Shown: positions 8,838 through 18,331, counted from the first letter of the stretch. The stretch is DNA of 64,000 bases from Flavisolibacter tropicus (GCF_001644645.1 NZ_CP011390.1:372001-436000); one strand, 5' to 3'. The notes: generated by a model not told the origin, from the sequence alone. Translations and numbers: made by a program.

Positions 8838-8866
8838 AAAAAACCCTGCCTAGTGAGCAGGGTTTA
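8838..8866 (-). terminator. Intrinsic terminator after secG
   Basis: Inverted repeat AAACCCTGC / GCAGGGTTT. On the minus strand it is followed by TTTTTATTTATTTT, 19 bases past the secG stop. It ends the miaB-to-secG transcript and lies just before mltG. Confidence 0.82.
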
Positions 8867-8884
8867 ACAAATATTGTATAAGAG

Positions 8885-9250
8885 TTATTTTGTTGTATCA
8901 GCTTGTGCAGGCTGTGCACTAGGCAAAGTGGTAGTATTGGTAGTCGTAGGAGCTGTTTGAGGTAACGGCTGTGAACGAATCGGACCATTTTCAATTTTAT
9001 CTACTCTGTCATGAACTGCTGCTCCGCCCCGGATAAAGAAAGTAGACGCAATACATAGTATAGCTATAACAGCTGCAAAAATCCATGTGCCTTTTTCAAG
9101 AACATCGGTAGTTTGCTTAACGCCCATGAACTGGTTGCTGAAACCAGCTACGTTACCAGCCAGACCGCCACCCTTAGGATTTTGTACCAATACAATCAGG
9201 CTTAGAATTGCACAAGCCAGAATAATTAAGATGATAAATAAGACAGTCAT
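8885..9250 (-). CDS. secG: Preprotein translocase subunit SecG
   Basis: The 121-residue protein has two membrane helices (about 2-22 and 55-73) joined by the diagnostic VQNPKGGGLAG loop (22-32). A Thr/Pro/Ala-rich cytoplasmic or periplasmic tail extends the C-terminus by about 40 residues, as is common in Bacteroidota. SecG associates with SecYE and assists protein export. It is the last gene of the miaB - sigma-54 activator - lptE - TPR protein - secG block, starting one base after the preceding stop codon, and is followed by a terminator. Confidence 0.93.
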   Translation of the reverse strand: MTVLFIILIILACAILSLIVLVQNPKGGGLAGNVAGFSNQFMGVKQTTDVLEKGTWIFAAVIAILCIASTFFIRGGAAVHDRVDKIENGPIRSQPLPQTAPTTTNTTTLPSAQPAQADTTK

Positions 9251-9251
9251 A

Positions 9252-10007
9252 CTAGTTTGAGTCGTTTAAAAGTTCAATTTTGGATGCAAAATAAGAGTTT
9301 TTGGAGGGATTGAGCAAACTTAATTTACGGTAGATTTCAATAGCTTTTGCCTTATTACCTTGACGAACCCAAACTTCCGCCATCGCTTCAGTTACTATTT
9401 CAGAGGACTGAATTGAATGGGCAGCCATGTTTTCAACCTGTTTTTCTGCTGTTCCCTGAATTTTATTCATTTGAGTAGCAGGAAGCCTTTTCATAGTCTT
9501 TAACCACTCTGTGAAACTTTTTAGTTGTTTGCCAAATTTATCTTTTGAAGATTCCTCAAGTGAAAGCTTAATTCCTTGTGAAGCAAAATAATCAACGGTA
9601 TGAAATGGCTCAAACGTGATTATATTTTCTGCTCCCGATGGCATGGGATCTTTAAGAGATGGCAGCTTAAATGCATTTTTAAGTTCTGTTAAATTTGGGG
9701 TAACAGGTGTTGCAGGCCCTTCATTTTCAACTTTTTGCTCTTCGCTGATTTCAAGATTAAAAGGTGTTTGAAAGGCTTTCTCGTCAATAAACTGATGAAA
9801 AAGGACAGGATCGTGGTAAAATAAAACTGCCTTTTGATATTGCCGCTGGTATTCTTCCGAATTAGGGTCTAGTTTTTTTAAATAAAGAAATTGAGCCGGC
9901 CCAAAATAAGGGTAGCGTTTTGAAAAGTTGGATAGTTCATCCAGACTGCAATCGTCTATCGATTTTTTAAATATTGAGTGTGCCAGTTGTGCCAAGCTGT
10001 TCGCCAT
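9252..10007 (-). CDS. Conserved protein with C-terminal TPR-like repeat
   Basis: The 251-residue protein has no signal peptide or membrane segment. The C-terminal part contains the helix pair TEAMAEVWVRQGNKAKAIEI and YRKLSLLNPSKNSYFASKI (about 206-245), typical of a tetratricopeptide repeat. The first 80 residues are helical and aromatic-rich (SKRYPYFGPAQFLYLKKL), and the middle is low-complexity Pro/Glu. I know it only as a gene found between lptE and secG in related genomes. Position suggests a scaffold role in envelope biogenesis; this is inference. Confidence 0.72.
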   Translation of the reverse strand: MANSLAQLAHSIFKKSIDDCSLDELSNFSKRYPYFGPAQFLYLKKLDPNSEEYQRQYQKAVLFYHDPVLFHQFIDEKAFQTPFNLEISEEQKVENEGPATPVTPNLTELKNAFKLPSLKDPMPSGAENIITFEPFHTVDYFASQGIKLSLEESSKDKFGKQLKSFTEWLKTMKRLPATQMNKIQGTAEKQVENMAAHSIQSSEIVTEAMAEVWVRQGNKAKAIEIYRKLSLLNPSKNSYFASKIELLNDSN

Positions 10008-10026
10008 AGTATCAAATTATCCAAGC

Positions 10027-10536
10027 TTACCAATTAGAAAACATGCGGTTAAAAATATCGTCGGTTAAATTCCGAACCATTTCATCTAACAATTGGTTTT
10101 CTGCTTGCTGAAGAGAGAGTGACGCACTGAATTCAAAATTTCGGCTAATGTCATACTCTTGTTTTGTATTTGCAAGTTGATTGTTGACTATAATGTGAAC
10201 AGCAACTGTTAAACGGTTTGTTACTTCTTGCTTGTCAGAAATACCTGTTGTGCTTAATGAATAATCTCTTATTTCACCAGTAACTACCAAATGTGCGTTG
10301 TCATTATTTGTAAGTGACAATCGCGTTTGGTTCACAATTTTCTGACGAACTCTTTCAGTTAAGTTGGGACTTAACTGCGGATTAACATAAGGAGCACGGT
10401 TTTCAATGTAGTTAATCTTGATGGTTTTCAGATTAGGGTCTACAGAGACATCATTAAACTTATAGACGCCACAACTAGTAAATATTATAAGCGCTATAAT
10501 TAAAAGAGTAAAGTTTGTTTTGATAAACTTGAGCAT
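10027..10536 (-). CDS. lptE: LPS-assembly lipoprotein LptE-like
   Basis: The 169-residue protein starts with a lipoprotein signal ending in FTSCGVY, placing the lipidated cysteine at residue 22. The mature part has the LptE pattern: ENRAPYVNPQLSPNLTERVRQKI, followed by a beta-rich core with VVTGEIRDYSLSTTG. LptE plugs LptD in the outer membrane and guides LPS insertion. It is within the miaB-secG block, 30 bp after the sigma-54 activator. Bacteroidota LptE diverges from the E. coli protein, so the call rests on architecture and context. Confidence 0.82.
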   Translation of the reverse strand: MLKFIKTNFTLLIIALIIFTSCGVYKFNDVSVDPNLKTIKINYIENRAPYVNPQLSPNLTERVRQKIVNQTRLSLTNNDNAHLVVTGEIRDYSLSTTGISDKQEVTNRLTVAVHIIVNNQLANTKQEYDISRNFEFSASLSLQQAENQLLDEMVRNLTDDIFNRMFSNW

Positions 10537-10566
10537 AAGTATTACTAAGCAACGATTTTAATCTGT

Positions 10567-11811
10567 TTATTCGTCTATATTGTATTCTTTTAACTTTCTA
10601 TAAAGAGTACGCTCACTGATACCCAGATCCATGGCTGCGTCTTTACGCTTGCCTTTATGTTTCTTGAGTGCTTTTACAATCAACTCTTTCTCTTTATCCA
10701 TTATATTCAGGCTTTCCTCAACCTCTACATGCTCATGTATCGGTTCATGCATGAGTACAGGTTGTGCTGTTTGTGAAGTATGCGGGTGCGGAACAATGAT
10801 TGGCTGATGACTATCCGCCGCGGTTTGCAGTTCCTTCATATCGTTTAAAAACGATGGGTTGTGTACTGCAGAAGACGGATTCTGCATGACCTCAAAGAAC
10901 AGCTTTTTTAGTTCTGTTACATCTCTTTTCATGTCAAAAAAGAGCTTATACAAAATTTCACGCTCATTATTGAACTCATGAGGATTTGCTGTGCCATTAC
11001 CTGCTAATACAGGCAAACGGTTATTCGGATTACTTTCAGGTAAGAAACGCGAAAGCTCTGTTGAAGTAACTAACTTTTCTGAAGCTAAAACCGAGATCTG
11101 TTCGGCAATATTTTTTAACTCCCGTACATTACCCGGCCAAGGGTAGGATACCAGTCGTTGGCGTGCTGCGTCTTCCAGCTGCACAGGTGTAGTTTTATAT
11201 CGTTCTGCAAAGTCTATGACAAATTTCCTAAATAGCAACGGAATATCTTCCTTACGGTCACGCAAAGCAGGAACCCGAATGGGAACTGTATTTAGGCGAT
11301 AGTATAAATCTTCACGAAACTTACCAGCTTGTACCTGTTGCAGCAGATCACGGTTAGTTGCAGCAATGACACGCACATCCGTTTTTTGCACTTTAGAGGA
11401 ACCCACACGAATGAATTCGCCTGTTTCTAGTACACGTAGCAATCGGGCCTGTGTACCCAACGGCATTTCACCAATTTCATCAAGGAAGATGGTCCCACCG
11501 TTTACTGTTTCAAAGTAACCTTTACGGCTATCCACAGCACCCGTAAAAGATCCTTTTTCATGACCGAATAATTCAGAGTCAATTGTTCCTTCAGGTATAG
11601 CACCGCAGTTTACTGCAATAAAAGAATTGTGTTTACGTGCCGATAAATTATGAATGATATGAGAAAATGCTTCTTTACCAACACCGCTTTCACCATTGAT
11701 GAGTACAGTTAGATCAGTGTTAGCCACTTGTGCCGCCACCTGCAATGCATAATTCAATGCGGGTGAATTACCAATAATGCCAAACCTATTTTTAACGCTT
11801 TGTAAATCCAT
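10567..11811 (-). CDS. Sigma-54-interacting AAA+ transcriptional activator
   Basis: The 414-residue protein begins directly with the sigma-54 AAA+ domain: Walker A GESGVGKE (40-47), the sigma-54 contact loop GSFTGA (87-92, Ser for the more common Ala) and Walker B GGTIFLDE (105-112). A FIS-type helix-turn-helix closes it (about 375-412, ending KDAAMDLGISERTLYRKLKE). No receiver or PAS sensor precedes the ATPase, so control is probably by partner proteins or expression. Between ATPase and HTH lies a roughly 100-residue linker rich in His and Pro. It starts two bases after the miaB stop. Confidence 0.93.
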   Translation of the reverse strand: MDLQSVKNRFGIIGNSPALNYALQVAAQVANTDLTVLINGESGVGKEAFSHIIHNLSARKHNSFIAVNCGAIPEGTIDSELFGHEKGSFTGAVDSRKGYFETVNGGTIFLDEIGEMPLGTQARLLRVLETGEFIRVGSSKVQKTDVRVIAATNRDLLQQVQAGKFREDLYYRLNTVPIRVPALRDRKEDIPLLFRKFVIDFAERYKTTPVQLEDAARQRLVSYPWPGNVRELKNIAEQISVLASEKLVTSTELSRFLPESNPNNRLPVLAGNGTANPHEFNNEREILYKLFFDMKRDVTELKKLFFEVMQNPSSAVHNPSFLNDMKELQTAADSHQPIIVPHPHTSQTAQPVLMHEPIHEHVEVEESLNIMDKEKELIVKALKKHKGKRKDAAMDLGISERTLYRKLKEYNIDE

Positions 11812-11813
11812 GC

Positions 11814-13235
11814 TTACGCTTTAACGATTTCACCCAGAAGGGTAGCTTGTGTACTTTCATTCACTTTTACCCATACATAATCACCAGGTTGATAAGAATT
11901 GTCTCCTTTTGAAAAAACAACTACTTTGTTCTGACTGTTACGTCCCATCCAATCGTTGTCGCTGCGTTTAGATGTTCCTTCAATTAGTACTTTGAAAGTG
12001 GAACCAATATCATTCTTATAACTATCGACAGAAAGTTTGTTTTGTAGCGTAACTATCTCCTGTAAACGACGTTTTTTCACCTCTTCCGGAATATCGTCTT
12101 CATAGCGACGCTGTGCCAGTGTACCGGGGCGTTCGCTATAGAAGAACATATAACTCATGTCGTATTTGGCATATTCCATTACTTGCAAGGTCTCTTGATG
12201 ATCTTCTTCTGTTTCTGTACAGAAACCGGCAATAACATCAGAGCTTATACCGCAATCGGGCATGATTTCTCTTATACGATCTACCTTAGCCATATACCAC
12301 TCTTTGGTATATGTACGGTTCATCATTTGCAATACCCGGGTAGAACCACTTTGTAATGGCAGATGGATGTAACGGCAGATATTTTCATATTTAGCCATTG
12401 TGTACAGTACATCATCTGTAATGTCTTTAGGATGTGATGTTGAGAAGCGTACACGCAGAAGAGGAGAAATCTGTGCCACCATTTCCAACAGGTTGGCAAA
12501 AGTTACAGGCTTACCATCTGCTTCCGGGGTAAAGTAATAGCTATCTACGTTTTGTCCTAAAAGAGTTACTTCTTTATAACCATTATCAAAGAGGTCTTGG
12601 CATTCTTTAATAATGCTCACTACATCACGGCTGCGCTCACGGCCGCGGGTGAAAGGAACCACACAGAATGAACACATATTGTTACAGCCACGCATGATGC
12701 TAACAAAGGCTGTGATGCCATTGCTATTCAGACGTATTGGGGAAATATCTGCATACGTTTCTTCGCGGCTTAGTAAAACGTTTACTGCTTTTTGGCCACC
12801 ATCAGCCTCTGTAATTAATTTAGGCAGCGTACGGTAAGCATCGGGGCCCACAACCAGATCTACTAGCTTTTCTTCTTCCAGGAACTTAGCTTTTAAGCGC
12901 TCAGCCATACATCCTAAAACTCCAACCAGTAAGGATGGGTTCTGCTTTTTTAGCTTTCTAAATTCAGTAAGACGCTTTCTTACTGTCTGTTCTGCTTTTT
13001 CTCTAATAGAACAGGTATTTAGAAGAATGATATCGGCTTGCTCAAAATTCCTTGTAGCGCCAAACCCTTCTTCATTCAGGATTGAGGCTACAATCTCACT
13101 ATCGCTGAAGTTCATTTGACAGCCATAGCTTTCTATATAAAAATGACGTTTGTACTCAATAGGATCATTCACAAAGGGAGCGAATGCTTCACCTTGCCGG
13201 GTCTCGTCATGTACTTTGGTTGCTGTATCAAACAT
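11814..13235 (-). CDS. miaB: tRNA-2-methylthio-N6-dimethylallyladenosine synthase MiaB
   Basis: The 473-residue protein has the three MTTase cysteines ([13 protein letters not shown] with Cys39, Cys75 in [12 protein letters not shown], Cys109 in GVLGCMAER), the radical-SAM motif [10 protein letters not shown] (Cys184, Cys188, Cys191) and a C-terminal TRAM domain (about 410-472). It adds the methylthio group to i6A37 of tRNAs. Length and order are standard. RimO is the alternative, but the [15 protein letters not shown] segment favours MiaB. It is the first gene of the block, with a TATCTTTG promoter just upstream on the minus strand. Confidence 0.95.
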   Translation of the reverse strand: MFDTATKVHDETRQGEAFAPFVNDPIEYKRHFYIESYGCQMNFSDSEIVASILNEEGFGATRNFEQADIILLNTCSIREKAEQTVRKRLTEFRKLKKQNPSLLVGVLGCMAERLKAKFLEEEKLVDLVVGPDAYRTLPKLITEADGGQKAVNVLLSREETYADISPIRLNSNGITAFVSIMRGCNNMCSFCVVPFTRGRERSRDVVSIIKECQDLFDNGYKEVTLLGQNVDSYYFTPEADGKPVTFANLLEMVAQISPLLRVRFSTSHPKDITDDVLYTMAKYENICRYIHLPLQSGSTRVLQMMNRTYTKEWYMAKVDRIREIMPDCGISSDVIAGFCTETEEDHQETLQVMEYAKYDMSYMFFYSERPGTLAQRRYEDDIPEEVKKRRLQEIVTLQNKLSVDSYKNDIGSTFKVLIEGTSKRSDNDWMGRNSQNKVVVFSKGDNSYQPGDYVWVKVNESTQATLLGEIVKA

Positions 13236-13257
13236 AGACTTTAGAAAAAATTGGAGG

Positions 13258-13265
13258 CAAAGATA
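13258..13265 (-). promoter_or_regulatory. Candidate -7 element TATCTTTG for miaB operon
   Basis: On the minus strand the word reads TATCTTTG, an exact TAnnTTTG match, 22 bases before the miaB ATG. No convincing -33 TTG was found. Confidence 0.5.
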
Positions 13266-13327
13266 GTCAATATACGCGCAGTAGGTGACAGTCTGTCATA
13301 TTTTAGAAAACTTTATTCTGACCGCGC

Positions 13328-13335
13328 TATCTTTG
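13328..13335 (+). promoter_or_regulatory. Candidate -7 element TATCTTTG for the outer-membrane barrel gene
   Basis: Exact TAnnTTTG match ending 9 bases before the ATG at 13345. It lies inside the longer open frame that begins at 13285, which argues for the shorter protein. Confidence 0.55.
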
Positions 13336-13344
13336 AAGTCATCC

Positions 13345-15765
13345 ATGAAATTCGTACTCGCCTTTCTTTTGATTTTAATCAGATTTGCCGCTTACTCTCA
13401 AACAGATGCTTTAGGTATCCTTTCGGGAAATATATTAGACGAAAAGAAAAAGGCTTTGGAGGGAGCTACCGTTACTTTATATCAAATTGCAGATACCTCA
13501 AAAGCCAAAACAACAACGTCGGACAAAGATGGCGCCTTTTCCTTCTCTGCCATACCCTTTGGACATTATAAACTACGGTTTTCTTATGTTGGGTTAGCTG
13601 CATTGACGATCGATAGTATTTATTTCAGGCCAGACCGTTTTGATTTTAATTTATCAGATATCGTCCTTAAAGGTGGAAATGCCGAAAACCTGAATGAAGT
13701 GGTTATATATGCTGAAAAACCATTAATCCAAAGCAAGGAAGGGAATATTACATTCAATGCAGGTGAGTCTGCCCTGAGTGCAGGCAGCAATGCCAGTGAA
13801 TTATTAACCAATGTGCCATTGGTTACAAAAGACCCAGATGGGAAGTTATTGGTACGTGGTAAAGAACCTAAAATACTGATCGACGATAAGCCTGTAGAGT
13901 TAAACCAGCAGCAATTGCAAGACTTACTAGAATCGATGCCAGGAAGTTCAATTGAAAAGATTGAAGTGATGACTAACCCACCTCCACAATATGCCAATGA
14001 ACAAGGTGGGGTTATTAATATTACCACTCGTAAAGGCAAAGTAGGCAAATCCGGGCGCCTTACTCTTTCAGGAGGCACAAGAGGAGAAACCAGCTTAAAT
14101 GGAAATTATAACTATCGTAAGCAGGGGTTTGCTATGAATATTAATGCAGGTGGTAGTTATAATCAGTATAACAGTAATAGCTATGCTATCAGGCAAAACT
14201 TTTATACGGCTACAACAAAAAATTACGAAACTAGAAGTCAATCAGAAAGTCAAAATTTGCGTCCCAACTTTAGGGCAAATGCTGATTACGAATTCAACAA
14301 GATGCACTCTATAAATGCCGTATTGAATTATAACCGTAATAACGCCAACTCTGAAGCTACTACTGATTTTATGCCTTCCTATCAGTTAAGCCACCGGGTA
14401 GTTAAAAACGAAGGAGAGAATTTTAACGCTAATCTTAGTTTAACCTATACATTCCGCAGTAAGAAGCCAGGTGAAGTGTTGCGGTTTATTGCAAACGGCA
14501 GCCTTTCTTCAAACGAAAATGACAAGAACTTTTACCAGCAGTTTCTGGATGCTGAATATAATTTTAACGGAAAGGATTCTCTTCTGCTTCAAAACACAGA
14601 TAATTTCTCAAAAGGAATGAACTACCGGTTAAATTATGATCTGCCGCTAAGCAATCGAAAGACCTTTCTTTCTTTTGGTTCATTCTTGAATGAAATATAT
14701 TCGCATATACAAACAGTTGCAGATTTTAAACAAGCTGTAAGTGGAAAAATGGTGCCTCTTTCTGCCCTTACTTATGCCTATAAATATCAACAAGAGATAA
14801 AAAATCTAAGAGGCTCCATCAAACAAAAATGGTCTGAATCCTTTAGTACAGCGGCAGGTGTCTCTATTGAGCAAACAAGTTTCGATTTTAACCTTTATAA
14901 GGTTTCTTCAAACGTAAATAATGCTTATTGGAGTTATTTGCCCTTTGCAAACATGAACAAAAGTTGGAAAGATGTCTTAAATCTAACCTTATCATACCGT
15001 CGTACCATCCGGAGGCCTGGAAATGGTGAACTAAGCCCTATTGTTGATTCTTCTGACTTATTTAACCTGCGCTCTGGTAATCCTACTTTATTGCCTTCTT
15101 TGACCAATAATTTTGATCTGGTATTGGGAACTTCGAAAAAGAAGTTTTATGCGAATCTTGGAATGGGCTTCAATACCATTGAGGACGTATTTAATCAAGT
15201 GCGCACTCAAGTAAACGACAGTACCACACAAATCATGTGGCAAAACAGTAGTGGAAAGAAGGAGTATGAGTTCAGCACATGGAATGGGTATACTATAAGT
15301 AAAAAAGTGAAAGTAAATCTAAGTGCGAGCTATACTTACAACATTTATAGTGGATTTGATAAGACACAGCGCAATTTCAAAAATGGTGGCTCGCTTACAT
15401 CGAATCTGAATGCGAATTATACTTTTTCCGATTTATTCAATACGACGAGTAGCTTTACTTTCAACCGCTTTGCGAGCCCACAAGGTTCTGCGCGAAGCAG
15501 TTTAAGTATGAATCTGGGATTCCAGGCAAAACTGCTTAATAAAAAGATGACAGCTACTTTAAATGTGATTGATCCTTTCCGACAACAACAGAACCACAGT
15601 TTTACGTATGGAAAGAACTTTACTATTGAGAATTACAATTCAACACGTTCGCGAAATATTCGCTTAACTATTGGCTATATCTTTAATAAAATGGCTAAAA
15701 AGTCAAAGTCATCTGAAAAGGATAAACAGAAACTTCAAAAAGCCCTAGCTCCCAAAAACAGTTAG
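13345..15765 (+). CDS. Outer-membrane beta-barrel protein, TonB-receptor family (OMP_b-brl type)
   Basis: Starting at 13345 gives 806 residues with a clean signal peptide (MKFVLAFLLILIRFAAYSQ). A carboxypeptidase-regulatory-like domain (about 22-110) is followed by a plug domain with VRGKEPKILIDDKPVELNQQ near 170, the NPPPQYANEQGGVINI segment near 212, and then a long barrel of alternating aromatic and polar strands to the C-terminus. Such proteins import or handle unknown substrates at the outer membrane. The last residues are Lys-rich (KKSKSSEKDKQK), not a terminal aromatic strand, which is unusual for a barrel end. Its stop overlaps the convergent neighbour's stop. Confidence 0.85.
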   Translation: MKFVLAFLLILIRFAAYSQTDALGILSGNILDEKKKALEGATVTLYQIADTSKAKTTTSDKDGAFSFSAIPFGHYKLRFSYVGLAALTIDSIYFRPDRFDFNLSDIVLKGGNAENLNEVVIYAEKPLIQSKEGNITFNAGESALSAGSNASELLTNVPLVTKDPDGKLLVRGKEPKILIDDKPVELNQQQLQDLLESMPGSSIEKIEVMTNPPPQYANEQGGVINITTRKGKVGKSGRLTLSGGTRGETSLNGNYNYRKQGFAMNINAGGSYNQYNSNSYAIRQNFYTATTKNYETRSQSESQNLRPNFRANADYEFNKMHSINAVLNYNRNNANSEATTDFMPSYQLSHRVVKNEGENFNANLSLTYTFRSKKPGEVLRFIANGSLSSNENDKNFYQQFLDAEYNFNGKDSLLLQNTDNFSKGMNYRLNYDLPLSNRKTFLSFGSFLNEIYSHIQTVADFKQAVSGKMVPLSALTYAYKYQQEIKNLRGSIKQKWSESFSTAAGVSIEQTSFDFNLYKVSSNVNNAYWSYLPFANMNKSWKDVLNLTLSYRRTIRRPGNGELSPIVDSSDLFNLRSGNPTLLPSLTNNFDLVLGTSKKKFYANLGMGFNTIEDVFNQVRTQVNDSTTQIMWQNSSGKKEYEFSTWNGYTISKKVKVNLSASYTYNIYSGFDKTQRNFKNGGSLTSNLNANYTFSDLFNTTSSFTFNRFASPQGSARSSLSMNLGFQAKLLNKKMTATLNVIDPFRQQQNHSFTYGKNFTIENYNSTRSRNIRLTIGYIFNKMAKKSKSSEKDKQKLQKALAPKNS

Positions 15766-16271
15766 ATCGTTGTTTTTAGCTTTCTTGCTAACCATGAATC
15801 TTTGACCGGGATGAGCCAGTTGTTTTCCAGCTGTTCTTTTGTAGCAGCCAGATTGTTGAAGTAAAGTGTATCGCCATTGATAAAACCATTATCAGCTGCA
15901 TAGCCGAATTGAGCGAGTGGTAATAGCTGTACCTTATCTTTTATGATAAAGGCAAGTGTAGTACGGTCAAAGAAGTCTACATGGAATTGCTCACCCAATT
16001 GTTTTATAAAACGTACAGAACTGTCGGTACTGCAGCCACTAACAGCAGCTTGAGATTCGTCGGCTATTAATACCACAAACTGGCCAAAAAACAAATTACC
16101 ATACGCCTTTACATCTGCGCCGTGGGAGCGCCATTCTTCACAGAATTTGTTAATAGCATCCTCAATATCAAAAGCCTCGCTTAAAGAAAATAAACGACTG
16201 CTTTGATAGATCCATACGCGGCTGGAAGGAGAGAAGTCTTCAGGCAATAAGTGTTTGTATTCCAGATTCAT
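15762..16271 (-). CDS. Conserved hypothetical protein (often labelled 'ABC transporter ATPase')
   Basis: The 169-residue soluble protein has no Walker motifs, signal or membrane segment. Recognisable features are an N-terminal SSRVWIYQSSRLFSLSE (16-32) and a central FVVLIADESQAAVSGCSTDS (71-90). I recall similar Bacteroidota proteins carrying a misleading ABC transporter ATPase label; nothing in this sequence supports that function. It converges on the barrel gene with stop codons overlapping (TTAG at 15762-15765). Function unknown. A TAATTTTG element ends 4 bases before its ATG, suggesting a leaderless message. Confidence 0.7.
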   Translation of the reverse strand: MNLEYKHLLPEDFSPSSRVWIYQSSRLFSLSEAFDIEDAINKFCEEWRSHGADVKAYGNLFFGQFVVLIADESQAAVSGCSTDSSVRFIKQLGEQFHVDFFDRTTLAFIIKDKVQLLPLAQFGYAADNGFINGDTLYFNNLAATKEQLENNWLIPVKDSWLARKLKTTI

Positions 16272-16275
16272 GTTG

Positions 16276-16283
16276 CAAAATTA
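16276..16283 (-). promoter_or_regulatory. Candidate -7 element TAATTTTG, near-leaderless start
   Basis: Minus-strand TAATTTTG fits TAnnTTTG and ends 4 bases before the ATG at 16271, so transcription would begin at or next to the start codon. Confidence 0.5.
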
Positions 16284-16317
16284 AAGACCTGAAGGACAAA
16301 AGGTTCGTTAAGATCAA

Positions 16318-17100
16318 TTAGTCTTGTAAACTGGCTGCTACTAGCTCGGCCACATCCATTACCTGTACATCCGCTTCTTTCTCAGCAGCTTTTACACCAT
16401 CGGTGATCATAGTATTACAGAAAGGACAGGCGGAAGCCACAATATTAGATCCGGTAGCAATAGCTTCATTGGCGCGCTCCCAATTAATGCGTGTTTTACC
16501 AGGTTCATCTTCCTTAAACATTTGTGAACCGCCGGCACCACAACACAAGCCATTCTTACGGCAACGCTTCATTTCAACCAATTCAGCATCCAGAGCCTCT
16601 AAAACCTTACGAGGTGCTTCATAAATATCATTACCTCTGCCCAGGTAACAGCTATCATGGTAAGTAATTCGTTTTCCCTTAAAGCTATCGCCTTCTTTTA
16701 GTTTGATCTTGCCTTCGTCAATTAACTGCTGAAGGAGCGTAGTATGATGAATTACTTCATAATTACCACCTAATTCAGGGTATTCATTTTTGAAAATATT
16801 GAAACAGTGAGGGCAGGTGGTAACAATCTTTTTAATACCATAATTATTCAAGGTTTGAATATTCTGGTACGCCATCATTTGAAACAAAAATTCATTACCC
16901 GCTCTACGTGCAGGATCGCCAGTACATAATTCTTCCGGACCCAAAATAGCATAGTTCATTCCTACTTTATTCAGAATGGTAGCAAAGGCCTTGGTAATTT
17001 TTTGTGCCCGCTGGTCAAAGCTGCCTGCACAACCCACCCAAAACAAAATATCAGGAGACTCACCATTAGCTATTAGTTCGGAAACAAAACGTACCTGCAT
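16318..17100 (-). CDS. Cysteine-rich CCG-domain Fe-S protein (HdrB/LutA-like)
   Basis: The 260-residue soluble protein carries two cysteine-rich (CCG) modules. The second is complete: Cys151 (YHDSCYLGRG), Cys186-Cys187 (GLCCGAGG), Cys225 and Cys228 (ACPFCNT). The first is partial, with Cys24 and TTCPHC (96-99). CCG proteins bind a noncubane 4Fe-4S cluster and serve electron transfer in heterodisulfide reductase, GlpC and LutA-type complexes. The likely membrane partner is the 4Fe-4S protein at 19871-21196 on the same strand, unusually 2.8 kb away. Electron donor and acceptor are unknown. Confidence 0.87.
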   Translation of the reverse strand: MQVRFVSELIANGESPDILFWVGCAGSFDQRAQKITKAFATILNKVGMNYAILGPEELCTGDPARRAGNEFLFQMMAYQNIQTLNNYGIKKIVTTCPHCFNIFKNEYPELGGNYEVIHHTTLLQQLIDEGKIKLKEGDSFKGKRITYHDSCYLGRGNDIYEAPRKVLEALDAELVEMKRCRKNGLCCGAGGSQMFKEDEPGKTRINWERANEAIATGSNIVASACPFCNTMITDGVKAAEKEADVQVMDVAELVAASLQD

Positions 17101-17119
17101 GAATTGTTAGTTTTCAACT

Positions 17120-17127
17120 CAAAAGTA
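17120..17127 (-). promoter_or_regulatory. Candidate -7 element TACTTTTG for the CCG-domain gene
   Basis: Minus-strand TACTTTTG fits TAnnTTTG and ends 19 bases before the ATG at 17100. Confidence 0.45.
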
Positions 17128-17260
17128 AAGGATTGCAATCTTTCTGTCTAAAAGTATTCAGATAAACTTGAAAACTGGTATGATACCTTCTTTTTTACTG
17201 CTTTCATCGAAAGTAACAAATATTAAAACCCTCATTTATAAGGCAAAACTGATTAAATTC

Positions 17261-17268
17261 TATTTTTG
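17261..17268 (+). promoter_or_regulatory. Candidate -7 element TATTTTTG for the ATP-grasp gene
   Basis: Exact TAnnTTTG match ending 16 bases before the ATG at 17285. It lies inside the longer open frame from 17168, which argues against that upstream start. Confidence 0.52.
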
Positions 17269-17284
17269 CCAGTCTGGGAATACT

Positions 17285-18331
17285 ATGAAACAATTTTTGG
17301 AAAAGTGGAAAAACTGGGAACTCTGGCCTTTTTGGATGCGTTATTTCTTTATTACACCTAAATGGTTGTTGTATTGCATTCGCAGTGGCTCCTTTTGGTT
17401 TTTTACACCATCCAATCCTACTTTAACCTTTGGTGGTTTTGAAGGAGAAGGCAAACACGAGATGTATGCGCAATTGCCACCAGGTTCGTATCCCCAAACG
17501 ATCTATATTAAGCCATCTATGACCTTTGGCGAGGTTCAGAAATATATAGCAGAATCAGGTTTTCAATACCCATTCATTGTAAAACCGGATGTAGGTATGA
17601 GTGGTATCTTATTTCGAAAAATTGAAAAGGAAGAACAACTGAAGGCTTATCACGAGCACATGCCGGCAGAGTACCTTGTGCAAGCATTAGTGGATTACCC
17701 AATTGAATTTAGCGTTTTTTATTATCGCTATCCTGATCAAGAAAAAGGTGTAATTACAGGCTTTTTGCAGAAGGAACCGATGCATGTAATAGGTGATGGA
17801 ATTAATAGCTTGTTGGTATTGATTCAACAACATCCTAAAGCAAAACACCGCATAGAGGAATTATTAGCCTGGCATAAAGAACGGTTGGATCTGGTTGTTC
17901 CGAATGGGCAAAAGTTCTATTTGACACTAGCGGCTAATTTAAACAGAGGAGCTAACTTTATTAATCTTCATAATGAAATTGATGAGGATTTGCACCAGGT
18001 ATTTGACCAGCTGAATCTTTATTCTAAACATTTTTTCTATGGCCGCTACGACCTAAAGGCTACTTCTCTGGAGGATTTAAAGGCAGGAAAGAACTATCTT
18101 ATTTTAGAGTATAATGGTAGTGGTGCAGAGCCCAATCACGTCTATAATTCAGGGTATAACTTACGAGCAGCGCATGTAGAAATTTTGAAGCATTGGAAGG
18201 TGCTATACGAAATCTCAGCACAGAATAACGCAAAAGGCATTCGTCCTTGGCCTTTTATGAAAGGCTGGCGTTACTTACAACAAGCCAAAAAACATTTTGC
18301 TGAATTAGAAAGGGTAGATGCCCTGGTTTAA
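17285..18331 (+). CDS. ATP-grasp domain protein, substrate unknown
   Basis: The start at 17285 follows a -7 promoter word and gives 348 residues. The N-terminus is Trp-rich (WKNWELWPFWMRYFFITPKW, residues 7-26). An ATP-grasp fold follows, with FIVKPDVGMSGILFRKI (about 94-110), YLVQALVDYPIEFSVFYYRY as the purine-side hinge, and the metal-binding end LEYNGSGAEPNH (near 300). D-alanine ligase-like and carbohydrate- or peptide-ligating enzymes share this fold. It lies 45 bp before a LysE transporter on the same strand. I do not recognise a specific substrate. Confidence 0.75.
   Translation: MKQFLEKWKNWELWPFWMRYFFITPKWLLYCIRSGSFWFFTPSNPTLTFGGFEGEGKHEMYAQLPPGSYPQTIYIKPSMTFGEVQKYIAESGFQYPFIVKPDVGMSGILFRKIEKEEQLKAYHEHMPAEYLVQALVDYPIEFSVFYYRYPDQEKGVITGFLQKEPMHVIGDGINSLLVLIQQHPKAKHRIEELLAWHKERLDLVVPNGQKFYLTLAANLNRGANFINLHNEIDEDLHQVFDQLNLYSKHFFYGRYDLKATSLEDLKAGKNYLILEYNGSGAEPNHVYNSGYNLRAAHVEILKHWKVLYEISAQNNAKGIRPWPFMKGWRYLQQAKKHFAELERVDALV

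Noticed and set aside
13620..14078. A 152-residue minus frame
   Set aside because: It is a shadow within the barrel gene on the plus strand, with no motif.
15762..16271. ABC transporter ATPase label
   Set aside because: No Walker A, signature or Walker B motif is present.
17168..17284. N-terminal extension of the ATP-grasp gene from ATG 17168
   Set aside because: The promoter word TATTTTTG lies at 17261-17268, inside the extension, and the extra residues are not conserved-looking.
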